In this document: in pieces, positions 39,401 to 53,539 of the stretch
Layout of the letters: each line of letters starts with the position of its first letter
Position numbering within the stretch: position 1 is the first letter of the stretch
Source: Nemopilema nomurai
Lineage: Eukaryota > Cnidaria > Scyphozoa > Rhizostomeae > Rhizostomatidae
Direction of reading: 5' to 3'
Assembly: GCA_003864495.1 (NCBI GenBank)
Contig: PEDN01001385.1
Location: 44,289-108,288, forward strand
Length of the DNA stretch: 64,000 bases
Notes under the pieces: generated by a model
Databases searched by the model: none
Seen by the model: only the letters and a program-made list of their open reading frames with translations
Told to the model about the DNA's origin: nothing
Translations under genes and position numbers: made by a program

Positions 39401-42400
39401 TTCTTAAAACTTGCAAGTAGAACTGTAGTTTTAGAGGAATACTTTCCCAATTCATTACTTTTTATTTTTGGTAAGATTTGGCATTAAAACTATATACTGT
39501 CTATGAAATTGCTTTAGTGATCTTTCTATGGTTTCCCTTATTCATAAAAGTCAACAGCAATCATAAAACATTTCTGAAATATTGCTCTTCGCAATTGCCA
39601 ATATATGATTGCAGCACCCATAGATTTGTCCAAAGTTTGGTTAGTCTAGTTTCTTTCGAAGAAACTTTCCTGAAGCTAACAATAATCCTGGATTTAACTT
39701 CTTTCGCTTATCAAACGTTTCCCTGCATTAAATGTTCCAAGCAACAGAGATTATCTTGATAACTACAAAAGTAATGTTTACTAGATTCCTATTTATCATT
39801 TACCAGAACAGAAGAGGATTTGTTGTAGAAGTTCTAAGTACCTGCTTAAGCGCCTAGTGCAATACAATCCTAATTGAAAGGAAAATCTCAGTTGAGAATT
39901 AATGCTAGCAGCTCCAAGAAACAAACTTTCTAAAAATACCGTACAAAAGGACAAGCTTCAAATCCCCAAAAACTGTTCCTTTAGAGATGCCTTCCAAAGT
40001 CCTCTTTGTTAACTTTCCACTGTACCGTGTCTAACGGCCTAATTTTGATAGCAATTTAAGAATGAGCTTGAACTTGCCATATCAACTTTCTGCAAAGAAA
40101 TTGAAGAAAATATGATTTCATCAAAATTTCTTTAGAATATTCCAATCCTTCAAAAAACACCCAGGAATGATTTTAATCCATTGAGCAGCCACTAGAGACA
40201 AAATTTAGCATTCTTTTGGAATTTGGAGCATGGAAAATTTATTTCGGAGTGTTTTGTTCAGAAACTTTGCTGTTCAAAAATGTGCCAATTCTGCTTCACA
40301 TTTCTCAGAGTCGAGATAAACTGATCTATAAACCAAAAGAAAGACCATCACACGATTTGGTTGGATTTTCAAGCACACAAAATTTTGGCTTTGTATTTTA
40401 GCGGGAGTCTCAGCTTTTTAAAAAAAATTGCCATATACTTTGTTTATTGGTCAATGTCTTTTTTAAACATTCATAGAATGCTCTTGGTGTATATTGTTGG
40501 ACTTTGAAAATTCACAAAACCAGCACTTTTCAAAGGGATGCTTTGGCCAAACCTTAGCATCGTCCTACGTCTTGTAGACTAGTTTTTAGGTTTCCGAAAC
40601 ATCAGGAAACGTGCTTTGGTACATAGTCTTTTGTGATATTTTTGACATTTCTAACATACAGGATGAGTATTTCTAAAGATTGGCGAGCTTACAAAATGGT
40701 TGAATTACGATCTATCTGAAAAGACTAAGTCTGGGATTTGTACCAACGTCCAGGAGGAGCAACGGTTGATTTGTGCTAGCCGGTTCAATTTAGTATGCCT
40801 GTGTATTCGTCAACACATTAAGCAATGCGTCGAGGCTCCATTCGAATAAGGTCCATTCTACTAGATAAATTTAAAACTTTTCCTACATGGGATTTGCTGG
40901 TCACGAGACTAGACCCTTACAACGGATGCCCGTGAAGGTCATTGCTTGATCTGCCTACCAATGCGAAAAATATTAGAAACAGTCGTTTGATAGGCTTACA
41001 TGCTTTTGAATAGAGAAAGATTGCATGCAGCTTCATCCAACTGCTCCAATGGTTTGGTAATCTTCGTCAAAAACTATTAAGCAAAGCAGATTTGTTCATC
41101 TGCACATTTTTAGCTTTGCCTATCGTCATTATCTAGTTTTGTTTTCCTCTTAAGCTTTGCACTAGATCGTCTTAGTCGTCAAGGTTTCATAATTGTGTGC
41201 CTGGGTCTTTTAATGCACTTACGGGACCGTTGTAGACCCCTAAAACAATCGACAAAAACATTTTCTGCAATATTAAATTTAGGTCAAACCTTTGAATCAA
41301 CGTTTAAAATTTTGGTTTTGAAACCAGGCAGACGTATACTTGAAAGTTTGCCTGTGATTCACTTTTTCAAACTGCAAATAGCTAGAGAGGGGAAATGAAG
41401 ATAGTGAATGTTAAAAAGTCACTTGAGGACCTTCTGTTTTCTGGTTTTCTGGGATCGTTAAGGGATCCTTAAGGAATTCACGTTATTTTCTGCGAGATAG
41501 ACGAAAGAAATTTTGATGACCGGCTTACTATCGATCCGTTAGGCCATAACGAATGTTGAGCTTTTCCCACAATAAACCTGTGAATAGCATAAGCTGTTAA
41601 AATTGTCAATAGCTGCACATGATTGGGCTGGTAACCGAGTCTTAGATTGTGCGTAATAAACATTGTCTTGTCTCTTTCACATCCACCACAGATCCACTGT
41701 GAATCAAAGTAGTAACGCTATGAATATCAAGCGACCCATGAAAGCATTTCCTGCGTTGAATCGTAACAAGATCAGAGCAGTAATGTGAATGAATTGAGCA
41801 TTAGAAACATTGCAGACAAGAAAATGCTTAACCGGCTTCGCTATTCATGCGCGCATTCTATGAATTTCATCTGACAATTTGAAGTGAGTCGGAAACATAA
41901 AACGGGATAAGCAGGGCACATGCCCTTGAACTCCTCGGCCTCATTTGCACTGTTAACGGATGGTCAACACATTCTGGCAACGCCTCCATTCTCCTTGACT
42001 GCAAGCTAGCATTTTGTCTGCACACAAGAACATAAACAGCAAAGTAAAAGAGCACTAGTTTAATAAAAGCAATCAAACTGGATGTTTCACTGGAATAGTG
42101 AAATTTGAAATTTGTGAGAATAAGGCTATATGATTAATATGAAGTTTGGAAAAATAATTTGGCCTTTTGCTACACTTAAATCAAATAAATACTAAAAAAA
42201 GTCTGTATCAACTGGCCTATTGCTACATCCCTACGTTTAAGAATCATCCATGTTAGAGTATATAAAGTGATTTCCAAAAAGGCAAACCAATGATAGAAGA
42301 TCAGCAGAATATTAAAAACCTAGAATCACTTGTAAATCAACTTCACGCTTTTCGTAAACATGTTTTGGCTTCAAATTTGCTTCTAGCAACGTAGACTTGT

Positions 42401-45400
42401 CTGCTGAAAAGGCATTGGAATTTATGTTTAATATTGATAGCACTGGTGGCGTTTTAGGACTCAAATATTCACTGACACATGCGCAGCCAGAAAAAGGCTA
42501 TGACCATGATCGATGTGGAGATGGCCCCTTGAGCCATTCCACGCGTTCCAGTCTGGTATCAAGTTCTTTGCAGAAACTACAGAGTAGGAATAACAGTGAT
42601 TTCTTTAGGTCTGTGGTTTCTGATAAACATGTCTGTTAAGTCTCTCTTTTCCACGTGTGAAATCTGATACGCAACCTATTAGTCGTCTGCTGCTCTTTTT
42701 CATTAAGAGTATTTTAATAAAGCATCTCACTTGTATCCTAGGGGGACATACGCTTGTCCGGGACTGTTTGTGACACAAGTGGATGGTTGATGACCGATGA
42801 TGACACAAGAGGAGTACGAAGACGTGTAGCAAAATGAGACGAAGGAGAAATTTGTAAGTTGCGTTTGCCAACTTGAGGCTTCCATGTCAGGAAATACGCT
42901 TTTGTGCTGATCCAACCTTAAAGTACTCCATCAAGTGTAATGCGATTTAGACCATTTAGAAGGGATGTTGAAGTAACCTAGACTATTGGACTTCACCATG
43001 TGAAAAATTTTGATACGGCTTGGGGATAAAGAGGGATTTAGGAAAGCACTTGGCTTCGTAGGTCTTGTGGATCGAGTTCTTTTGGAAATACTTCTTCTAA
43101 TGTGCGGTCAAAGATACAGATATTTTCGTGACATGGAATATGTGTCAATCAGTTACTAGTACTCGAACAGAAAATAGGTCTCGTCGAATTTTGTGGAAGA
43201 GAAATCCAACACCTATGGCGAACATCGAAAACACTCTGAAATTACAGTTTGGATCAGTGATAAGTTAGTTTGACATGAATTAACACGGAATAAACCGCCT
43301 TTTATTCTTGCCACCAAAACATGACAAATTAACATATTTTCATTAAATTTTTCCTTGTTTGATGACGGATCAGTCGCCTTCTCTCGGGTCGTTTGATACG
43401 TTTGACAAATTGATTGCTGCATGAAAATACATTATCTTTTTATAAACGAATTTGATACCTAGGCGTGAAGACCTGGGAGAAAATTGAATCCATGTCAAGA
43501 AGAATAATAAGCGTTTAAGTTGAAATATTTAGATCACTAAATCCCACAGTAAATTCCGTGACATAAATGGATTAGCATAAAGCATCTGAAGGATCGGAGC
43601 ATGTTGAGATCTAGATCTCGCATGTGGTAGCTTGAAGGAGGTAATGCCAGGGCCTCGCAATGTTTGGGAGCTGCTGGCCGAAGATGTATGGGCGAGGATG
43701 ATGCATCGAAGAGGGTATTTGCCGTGAAGGTGAGCAGTTCTAAAGGATAATGACCGTGTCTTGTCAAAATCGTCGGAGTAGAAGCCAAAAGGTAGCCTGT
43801 TGAAGATGATCGTCCATAGAACGTATAGGAAGTGCTTGATAGCTTGAATTATGATGGTGTAGTTATCGAGCCTTGTCAAAGAATTGAAGATCTGTGAAAT
43901 AACCTGGCTTGAATGTAGAGAAAGAATGTTTATAATATTCTACAGAATGATTCATGTGCTAGGAGCATTATAAATTAGTTACTAGTTAGTGCCAAACAAA
44001 GACCAAGGCTTCGTGAGAGTCTTCTCAAATGTCTTCAAAACGAGCTATTTTGCCTATAAATTTCGCTACTGACTCTCCGTCTCTAAACACACATATTGAA
44101 TCATTTATTATACGTCGAGAAACAACGCTGCATTCATCTGCAATCTTCATTGAAACTCTAGATTGATTACTTGCCATGTACAAGCACGGAGAGTAGGTTA
44201 GGCTGCATGACTGTTACTCTAGTGGCGTTTACTACTCTTCGCATGTCCACAAATGCTATGATCAATAGTTCTTGTTACATGGTGTAAATAAAAAATTACA
44301 ATCCAATCTAACTGTAGCCACCTCCTCTCAAGTGTAATGAGTATCAAGGGAACTTGATACTTAACTTTGGAGCTGGTCTTAAATGGAGTTAAACTTAACA
44401 AGAAGGTGACATACCGGGCTACCATAATGCTTTCTAGAGAATTAACTTCAATTAGTGAAAATCATAGACTAGAACCCAATAAATGAAACTTTTGAATTTA
44501 ATTAAACCTCAAAAGACACTGACCATGCAAAAAGCAGTGGTGGACCAACTGGAAGGCAGAATGTCTCGATCGTGGGGCATAATTGGCTGGTGAGTTACAT
44601 CTTCAACATGCTAGCTATTAGTTGGCTCAACAGCTCTTCAAAATGTCCCTTGTCGAAGTATTTGCTAACCTACAAGTTACAGTCTGAACGGTAATTGGTG
44701 CAGGGAATCAGTTAAGAAACATTATCAGTACCATTTCCGTAAATACCTAGACTGTTCTAAGGAAAATCTTAATTCATCTGGAACTTAACTGCTTTGTTTT
44801 CAACGATTATTAGCCAGGACTTGTATTCCACTGTTGGGTGAATTGTATTCCATGGTTCTATAATATTAGCGCCGAGTTCACTAGCAACTGTAGCTCGTGT
44901 AACTGCGTTTCAGCTAGTTTGGTTCACTGTTCTAAAGGAGTGAAAATCACTACAATCGAACAAAGGCTACTATGTTCTCGAAAAATGAGAAAACACCTTC
45001 ATAACTGGTTATGGTATGAATATTTTTGTAACTGCAATGACTTTACTATCCCCAACTCGTCTCCCACATAAGCGGCCTTATGTAGCTCCTAAAAATGTCC
45101 TTATCTTTCCAAAGAGGAAACTCTGTCATTCTTTCCTGTAAAAGACAAACTCTTTTGTATGCATCATTGAGAAAGTTTTCCTTCTCAGGAAAATTAATCC
45201 CCCGAAAGGCGGGAAAAACCAACTGAAAAGGAATTCCCATCAACATGAGAAACTGGTTTGGCTGGTGCCAAATTATCCTTTGTGTCAGACAGGGGTTTGG
45301 AATTTCTTAAATTATATATATTCCTCCAGTCAAAGATGGCGCTCTAGTAACCACAACCGTGTTTTGTATCTGTAACTGTGGAAAATGTAACATTATCTTC

Positions 45401-46417
45401 GCAGCCATTCAAAAATGTTGCAAATCAATAGTTCCAGGTCGATGATTTAGATTGTGAGCAGACTGTTATAGAATCAATGTTTTGTTAGCAGTGTGAAAGA
45501 CGTCTTGGGGCATTCATCCGCTGTCGCCCTCGCTTTCCGTCTCTGTAAACGGAGCTGTTCCTTGCCACTAATATTCCTGCCAGCCGCTACAGTTGGATGT
45601 TTCGTCAGGTCATATACATTAGACCTGTTGGTTTTGCAGAATGTTTGAGGGAAGTTGCAGGCGACACAGGTGATACCAATCGAAGACAGCTATTCTTCCC
45701 CCTAAAAACTTACGAACTATCGAATTGCTAACTCTCACAATGCACACTGGCTACTGACCAACCAACCATAGCTAAGGTGGATTCCTAGAGGGGCTGGGTA
45801 GTTTGCCCACTGCATATAATTTATAGTTAAATTACTCGAAGAAGAATTAAGATAAAACCTTGTCACGACAAGAAACAGCCGTGACGATTCACTTAAATGT
45901 TTCTCAATAACAAGAAATAGCGAAACCAGTTTGTGCATACTAAAAGTACTTTTTACCCAGACACTCCTCAGTGTATGCAAATGTCGGGAAATAACCAAAA
46001 GCTGACAGAATGATAATAAAGGGGTGTTAGACGAAAAAGTACTTAAAGTATGGAAAAACTATTTTCGTATTTTCTTGCTATTGTAAAGTTTTGTATCGCA
46101 AAGCACTCGTTTAAATGTTTCTACAGGAATCAGGGATCTTACTGGTTTCTTGTATTAGGTTGATGTTTTGGAAAAAGAAAGTAGGGATATTTAGGACAGA
46201 TGATGATGCATAAACTATGCGACTGAACTTATGCATCTTGGTACCAAAAACAATAGGCAATTAGAAGTTTTAATAAACCATTGAGGATGTTTGGAACATG
46301 AAGACAGAAACTCCCTGACGATCCTACTGTTCCTGTCTGGCTTTCCTTAGTGGTCAGATTCAGTTAAAATAAACATACTATTCTCAAAAAGTAATTTGAA
46401 ATCGAGATGATCTCTTG
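27414..46417. other. Long gene-poor stretch
   Basis: About 19 kb in which I find no recognisable exon, RNA gene or autonomous transposon. Minor items are a diverged 33-base duplication at about 35551-35620 and a 29-base imperfect duplication at about 36212-36265. The longest frames (34291-34629 and 43529-43879, both -) show no family features. Part of it may be intron of a gene whose exons I cannot see. Confidence 0.5.
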
Positions 46418-46576
46418 ACAGTAGAGTAGCCAGGTGGTAAGGGGACGGTCTTCCTAAGAGGTTAGGAGTTTGAAAAGAGCCTTTAAGTGTAAACTTCCAA
46501 CACTTAAGTTGAGAGAGGTGTAGCCATTTTTACAAAAAGTCCTCCCTAAAGCACCTGACCCTGGCTACTCTACTGT
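46418..46576. mobile_element. MITE-like element with perfect 17-bp terminal inverted repeats
   Basis: The left end, acagtagagtagccagg (46418-46434), is the exact reverse complement of the right end, cctggctactctactgt (46560-46576). The 159-bp element has no coding capacity and contains a smaller inverted repeat (ttaagtg ... cacttaa). No clear target-site duplication is visible in the flanks. The size and ends fit a non-autonomous DNA transposon; the superfamily is not assigned. Confidence 0.75.
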
Positions 46577-46592
46577 GCCACGAAATCTTTGA

Positions 46593-46639
46593 TTTCAGCC
46601 AGTTTTCAAAGTCAAGCTTGCTGGAAAAACTGGCTGAAA
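46593..46639. repeat. 14-bp inverted repeat (hairpin)
   Basis: tttcagccagtttt at 46593-46606 is mirrored exactly by aaaactggctgaaa at 46626-46639, with a 19-base loop. It lies 17 bases right of the MITE-like element and could be a second small element or an RNA/cruciform structure. Confidence 0.7.
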
Positions 46640-49600
46640 AATAAGCGCAATGATACAAAGATACAATATGAAATCGTTAAAAATTTTTATTTATCTAAAA
46701 GCAAAGGTGAAAAGAGGGCCAAACCAAGCCCAAGCATATGTATGGAAAAAGTCTCCTTGGTGGGAAATGGTCTTCCTGCAGAAATTTTTTCTCCGACTGG
46801 TGCCGTCTATACTTCTTGAGTGTCGAAGAAAAAGCAAAAAAAATATTTCTTCTTTTGAAAGCAAAGTCTCTATAGCATTTTACAGAACGGGGGAATATAT
46901 TGATCTTCTATTTAAATGTAGCTCGATTTGTCTTGATTGTGATATGGCTTTCACTTCTCACTGGCAATTGTCACATCTGTTATGTAACATTATTTTGCCA
47001 AAATTACAGCTGGTAGTAGTTTCTCTAGCGATGCCTCCCCCTATGCTTCTGCGCAGATCAGCCGGACAGGCTTTTGGGCACTCAGTTAGCAGTATTTTCA
47101 CTTTGTTCGAAAAGGGGCTTTATGTCGGAAAGCCCTGTCAGCACTGGGGGCTTTAAATCTTCGGCAGAAAATATATTGTTGGCCGTCTGCAGCTTTGTCT
47201 GGACTCCATGATCTCTCGCTAGGCCCACATTGCGAGTGTGATTTGTTATTGGAAGCTCGTCGTTCCCAACAGAGCTGCCCCAAAGCTCTACACTGTAAAA
47301 TGCTTGAAGGAAATTTGTATTACTTTGGCTGGCATCTTTTATAAGATTTTTTAATTTGTTTGATTGCCTACCTTAAACGGTCTCTGTTTGGTTAAACACA
47401 AAAAGTGATAAATATTTCATTTTGACATCCATAAAGATTGCAAAGTCAAACGTGCTGTGCCTCTCGACCGTTTGAGATTCTCTGGCTTTCACCACTTCCC
47501 CATCACAGTTTCTGGTACACAAAAAAGCTTGCAGATTATCGAACAGACTAGTGTTATCTACCAGACGAAGAAAAGTTCATCCACCTAGGCGATGTTTGAC
47601 AAAAGAGCCAATTGCTTTTTAATTCCTACGATCCACGTCGGAGACAGCGTGTTCGGCCCTAACAAAGTTACTATTTGCCAGAAGATAATCTTGATGAAAA
47701 AATGTTCGGTTTTATTTGGCCTCTCTTCACACACCAGGTCCCCACGCGAAATGAGATCCACACAGGGCCGTGCTTCGGCTCTGGGTCAATGCTATAAGTT
47801 AGTCTGTCGTGTGCGATTGACAAGGTGCGATCCAACTTTTCGCCGCATCGGAATTCGAGCTATTTTGCGAACGGGTGATGATTGCAATTGCTGCACTTGG
47901 CTTATACAACGCAACCGTCCATTCTCTTTCAACTTTAAAGAGAATGTGCTGAATATGTGCCGTGATGGGTGACAACTACAGAGAAGCCCTCAGCTGAATA
48001 TTTGAAGAGCTATTGTGCACATAATTGTGTTTGCATTAGAGCATACATGATCGGCAATATGTTGATAAAGAAAAGGGGAGGAAAGGCGGAGTATTTTTAG
48101 GCACACGTCACTGGCGGAAGAAGCAGCGCTCTTCTTGCGGCATTGCAAGCGTCACGTCCCGTGCAGCGGAGTAAGCGTATGGCACCAGTAGAGTAACTGC
48201 CTGCAGGTAGCGAGTGGTCTGGGGTAACATTTGCCAATAAGACCTCTTTTGTTTGCAGAATGACTTCACCCGTGGTCGATTTATTGTTGGTCAACCTTTC
48301 CTTGAGATTAGTGATCGTCATGGCAAAGCCGCAAGTCCAACAAGGTAAGTCAGTTATGTCTAGTTTCATCTTCTCATTTTTGTTTCATCTGTCTTTCTAT
48401 CGACTTGTTTAACCCTGTTATTTCACAGCCAAATAGCCATCTGGTAGTTGTTTGTACAATATATCTAATACTTTGGCCCATGGACAACAGCACTCTGCGG
48501 GGTTGAAGCCCTCAAAACACTGCTGTTACCCCTCCTCGTAAAACACGACTTCTCTAAAACTTTTCCCTGAAATATTAGACACATGAGACTCAAACATATA
48601 CGAGCCTCCATTTGAAAATTGCTGAAAAAGGGTTTAGCTGGCAATAATGTAGCAAAAATATAAAGTTTTATTATCTTTAAAGTGAATGCGGTATGAAAAT
48701 TGAAACGGGCAAGAATTGTATTTTCACCCAGAACTCATGGTTTTGTTTATGGCTGCCAGGGAGATATTTGCCGGATGTCTTTTAAACTAAAAGTGAAAGT
48801 TGACAATTTGCAGCAAAATGAACAATTCAAACCAAAATTGTCAACAAGATCTCCAACGAATTGGAAATCTTGGAAAATCCGGACAACAAGTTCACACAAG
48901 AAAAGAGCTGTTCACCTTCCACTGAGCATGTCATCACTTCAACGACTCTAAGACAGTGCTCTGTTGCCCTCCGGCTGTTTTCCCAAGATTTATGCTACTT
49001 TGGCGTACTCTGAGTGCAGGCTTCCATCGATAGGTTTTCAAGCACTGAGGGCAGCTCATGCTAACAGTAGCCCCTGTTAATGTACCAATTAATAGAGCGG
49101 CAAAAGTTCACGTATTGTAGAATGCAAGGCTCGTGTTCAATTAGAATTACTGGCGTTTTAAAAAAAAGTTGGAACTATTTGCATTTACAACTTGGCTAAT
49201 TCGAATAACGAGCTCTTCGTTCTTGCGAAAAGCTTTTAAAGAAGCGCAAAGATTTAGGGAAACATGGAACAGATTCCCCAGACGAGGTTCAAACGTAGCT
49301 AACAATCGAGTTTGACATTATTTTCCAAGACAATCCGATTTGTAAGCGACCCGTTCACGAGTTCGTGTCAAAGCATTTTATGCATTGTGGTGACCCTGTG
49401 GTGAGATGACCGCACGTTTGCTTTAAGAATCTTTCGGATTTTCTTCGTTTGCTCAGAGTTCATAGGCGTGGTTAATGAATTCAAAATGAGTTTCTGGGTC
49501 AGCTGTTGGAATACCTATTACCCAACAGTGAATCAGAGTGGCAAAAATCATTGGTTTTCATATGTCTCTTCTTATGTACCGCAAAGTGGGAAGCAACAAC

Positions 49601-51375
49601 CACAACCTGTATCGTTTATGGTAACAGGGCCAACCAGGCCACGAGTTACATGCATAAAATCACTTCCTAAGAATATGCACTACGATAACGGAGATAATCG
49701 GAAGATACAATGAATATAAAGCAATGTTCACTGTCTGGAACATTTTCACATCCCCAATCGCTCCCCACTACCAACAAAAAAAACCCATTTACAGCTTGCA
49801 TTCCTCTTCCCCTTTTCCAAAAAAACAATGATTACAAATAAGGCTTTTTCGTAAAATCATATTTCTGGGCCTAATATCTTTGTCATTTTGTGGCTTGCCC
49901 ACACTTTCAAGCTAGTCGTGCTGAAAGACCCAATGATATCTTCCATGGTCATTAACGGTGCAGCCTATGCAGTAATTTCCATCATTTACGATATTGGGAG
50001 GCGATTTTTCCAGTGTTACTAAAGTCTGATGCTATTAAGGTCCTGTATTAATATATTCCGGCTATTAATTTTCTGGTGTACGCTCTAAACTCTCCAGGTA
50101 ATATGCGACGAGGGATGGGTGTATGTAGAATGCACCACTGACTAGTCCTTTATCGCGCAACGTGCATTGGAAGCCAAGGCCAGACTGTGCGTCATGGGAG
50201 GACACGTAAGGCTCCTTGTCACATTACCAGAAGCTAAACCCATCCCAGATATAATTTTGTTACCGCCTTGACCATCCAACATCTGCGATATAGGTGGATG
50301 TACCTGGATGTAGGACAACCCCCAATGATGCATATTAGGGACATAATGGCGGCTCAACGACAGTTGCACGGTCGCCTGGCCGAAAACAGCATGGTGTGGA
50401 AGGAATGTTAATGTTTCCTTCAGCGTAATGTTTTGAAGTACGTGAAATTTCCATTTGTGTCGAACTCCACGAGGTCATGAGTTCGCATTTGATGGTGGTC
50501 CTGAGCAAATACCGATAGAGATTTGCTTCTTCAATCATTTGCACAACCTTTAAGGTAATTCCTGATCTCCGTGACATTTGCAGCTCTTTTAATGTGCATT
50601 AAAGTAACCCATTAGGATAAATTCAAGTTATTTCTAGAACCTGCAAATATGTTTAAACAAGCTCTTGAAACATAAGAAGTCAAAAAGCAAGCTACCACAG
50701 CAAGCCACCATCTCTGAACAGATATAACACGTCATAAACCCATTTCATATTCGGTGATAATACAATCTGACACTGGTTGTTTAGGAAAACTCTGGCATTG
50801 TTGAGCAAAGAGCAATATTGGGGGTTGACCGATCATTTTAAGATGAGCATCATGCATTAGCAAAAGAAAACATCCTATAACGATCATTGTGGGCCTGTTG
50901 TTCTCCCGTCTTCCTAAATTCACTTTTTAAGGATTTCATTAAGCCGTACAGCATGTGAGTTCTACGTTTCCATTTGTCATTGACTCGTGGACCTTCAAGC
51001 GTTCTGTGGCAATGAATGAAAAGGTGCCAATTAATCTTGCTAATATAAAAATTTTCTTAAATCCTTCTTCCTCGGGCTCGAGCCTTGGGACACAATACTT
51101 CGGTTTCATTTCATTCATTAAATGGGTGGTTGTAGCTGTGCTTCTTTTGTGGCAAAGTTCTGTGGCTCCAGCTCAAAAGTGACTTCAAAGACGAAGGAAA
51201 GTTGGCTTAACTTATCAAGGTCCTTTAACATACGTCTTACTACCGTACTGATTATTAGTAATATTTCCGTTGAAGTTTCAAAACAGGCAACCGGGACCTT
51301 TGAGAGAATGCTCCTCTCTACAACAACAAGAAAAATGAAAGCTGAATGGCACCCAATTACAATTCTAGTCAAAGA
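46640..51375. other. No gene assigned; slightly richer in open frames
   Basis: The region carries longer frames than its surroundings (46650-47156 +, 47592-47972 +, 48097-48369 -, 50335-50577 -, 51118-51379 on both strands). None shows a recognisable motif, and none has a convincing pair of splice sites. They may be fragments of old mobile elements or unrecognised exons. Confidence 0.4.
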
Positions 51376-51388
51376 CTAGCCCCCAGAC

Positions 51389-51427
51389 CCCGCTACGCGG
51401 GCTTAAAACCCCTTTTGTGGAAAAGGG
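51389..51427. repeat. Two adjacent small hairpins
   Basis: cccgc-tac-gcggg (51389-51401) is followed eight bases later by cccttttgtggaaaaggg (51410-51427, 7-bp arms with a 4-base loop). This GC-rich pair stands out from the AT-rich background. No function is assigned. Confidence 0.6.
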
Positions 51428-51594
51428 ATTGCCCCTTAAAATACCCCCATAAACAAAGTAGACATGTTAGCCTCGGCAAGACAAGAGCCTCGCATCAAGA
51501 GCAAAAATTACGTAATGCACAGCTACGCAAGGCCACCAAAAGGTTACCAAAAACTCTCCAAAACAAAAAACTTAATCAGTCTTTGTCCCCTTAC

Positions 51595-51685
51595 TAGCCT
51601 GCGTGCAGACTCGGAAATGGAAAGTTGGGAGAAGAAGTAGATTACTTTTTCCCCCTTTCCTATTTCAGAATCTGCATGCAGGCTA
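51595..51685. mobile_element. Short MITE-like element flanked by TA
   Basis: The left end tagcctgcgtgcagactc and the right end (reverse complement tagcctgcatgcagattc) match over about 26 bases with four or five differences. The element spans 91 bp, and a TA lies at each outer edge, as in TA-targeting Tc1/mariner-type insertions. There is no coding capacity. Confidence 0.75.
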
Positions 51686-51873
51686 TCCTAATTTAATGGG
51701 GCTGGATCGAAGAGGACTTGACAGGAAATTAGGGGATTGAAGGCTAAGTGTGAGCTGTTATTACAAAATTGCTGTATGTCCCGGGAAAAATTTATATTTT
51801 GTTTCATTGTTTATGAGCCCGAATTGATAGCTGCGATTCGCCTTGAACATGTCTTACCACTGGAAAGGGACTA

Positions 51874-51970
51874 ATGCACTGCAAATGGGAACACAGCACT
51901 GAAATGGGAACACAGCACTGCAAATGGGAACACAGCACTGCAAATGGGAACACAGCACTGAAATGGGCAA
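51874..51970. repeat. 20-bp tandem repeat (gggaacacagcactgcaaat)
   Basis: Roughly four and a half near-identical units. Some copies carry a 2-base deletion (gaaat for gcaaat), giving alternating 18- and 20-base periods. The array lies about 190 bases right of the short MITE. Confidence 0.9.
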
Positions 51971-53539
51971 CAGTTCGGCGCCACCTGCTTGTCTCTGTTT
52001 TAATCAAACCGTAGAGTTCTGCAAGATTATCGCAATTAAGTGAGGTAGAAGCCATCTCATAAATTACCGGTTTTGATTATTTGAAAAGCTCACACTTTGA
52101 GTGTACGTTACAACAGGTTACAGTGGTATTTGAAGCTTGTAATGTGGATTGGCGATATGTTTGATGGTTACTCGCGTTGGACATAGGGCAGATGGGCAAC
52201 TGGCAGATCACCCACTGCCGTCCAGTACCTCTTATTGAAGGAGTTGCGTCACAGAAAACTGGATTTTCCCTAGCAGTGGGGCTTCATGGAGGGGGGGGGA
52301 TGACAAGTTGACAGAATGCCCTTGAAAGTGGCCACGATTCGTTAATTGGTTGGTAAGGTGGCTGTTCCCAATGCAGTGGCTGTTGCTGCTTTAATTGTTG
52401 GCTTCGATTAATTCACCTTGGCCCCTGTTACTTGGAGTTTAAACGAGGGTAATCTTCAAGACCCCAGGGTTCTCTTCCATTTTTTTCCTAGATAATTTTT
52501 TTAACAGCTTTCTAAACAATTTTGCTTGTCTTCTAGTTTGCTCTCGTAAAAGTTGCTTACACTCAAGTAACACCATTTCCAAAAAATGATGCAATTTAGC
52601 GGTACAGCAAGCCTAGATTTTGCTCTTCCCTCGGAAAGCTCGAAATCAAAATAGTCCGTTGCAGGATCTAATAATACTAAACACGTTATATTCATCAGCT
52701 CTGGGGCTTGAAGCGCATATGAAATTTAAGCAAGGCATTCTTTGGCTATAATTATTTGATATTTATTGGTCGGCTTCCTTTGCGCTTTTTCCGCTAGCGA
52801 CCTCACACCATCAAGTGCCGAACTGCTCAGTTGCAACGCGTTGTCACTTTTCGTTTTTTGCAAATGACAGGAGACAGAAAGCCTGCGGGGTTTTTCTCAC
52901 ATTTGTCAAGTGCACTTTCAATCCATCCGCTTTCTTTTTCGAGTGCGTCTACATGTTTGCCAGGGGAAATGAAATGCTGCGAGCGGCAAATAACATCCAT
53001 TGCCATCATCTCAATGCTAGAAGGGCGCATTTGCAGTTGCAGCCAAATGCTGACAGGGAATTCAAACTGTTGGCAGAAAGGTGCGAAGTGCATGAGCGCC
53101 GCTTATATGAGCAATTAAGTGATCTTTGGTTTAGGAATAATACAAAATGTCCAGTTTAGAAGGCTGTTAGGAACAAGGCTTTAGTGCAATGTTTTAGGCA
53201 GTAAATGCGTCATCAATGTGATTGCTTTTAACTAGCAACCGATCCTTCTTTTCCCATCACGAAAAGATTCTCGGAAAATAGCCCTGTTTCACTGGTTTCT
53301 TTGATTAACCCACTCTATGTTTGTGTACACTATGAAAGGGCATGCCCATGCATTGGATAAGCAGTGGCCGTTATTAATTAGATGCATAGCGTGCAGGCGT
53401 CTGGGTTGTTTACGCGGAGGAAGCGCCCTCGACGGGGCCTTTTGGCGTTGTCAGCAACATCTGATCTGATCTGGGGGTATTCCCACTGCAAAGGCAACAC
53501 GAAACACTACATCACTCCAATTCGTTACACCTATTTTTT
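51971..53539. other. No gene assigned
   Basis: This includes a run of nine G at about 52291-52299 and a moderately GC-rich block at 52815-53160 that is open in several overlapping frames on both strands. No domain or splice pattern was recognised. Confidence 0.45.

Noticed and set aside
46589..47972. Longer + strand frames (76, 168 and 126 codons)
   Set aside because: No motif or splice support, and the frames overlap; possibly old repeat sequence.
52815..53159. Block open in three overlapping frames on both strands, considered as the first BMPER exon
   Set aside because: No signal peptide and no phase-1 donor in a fitting frame; the openness seems to come from base composition.
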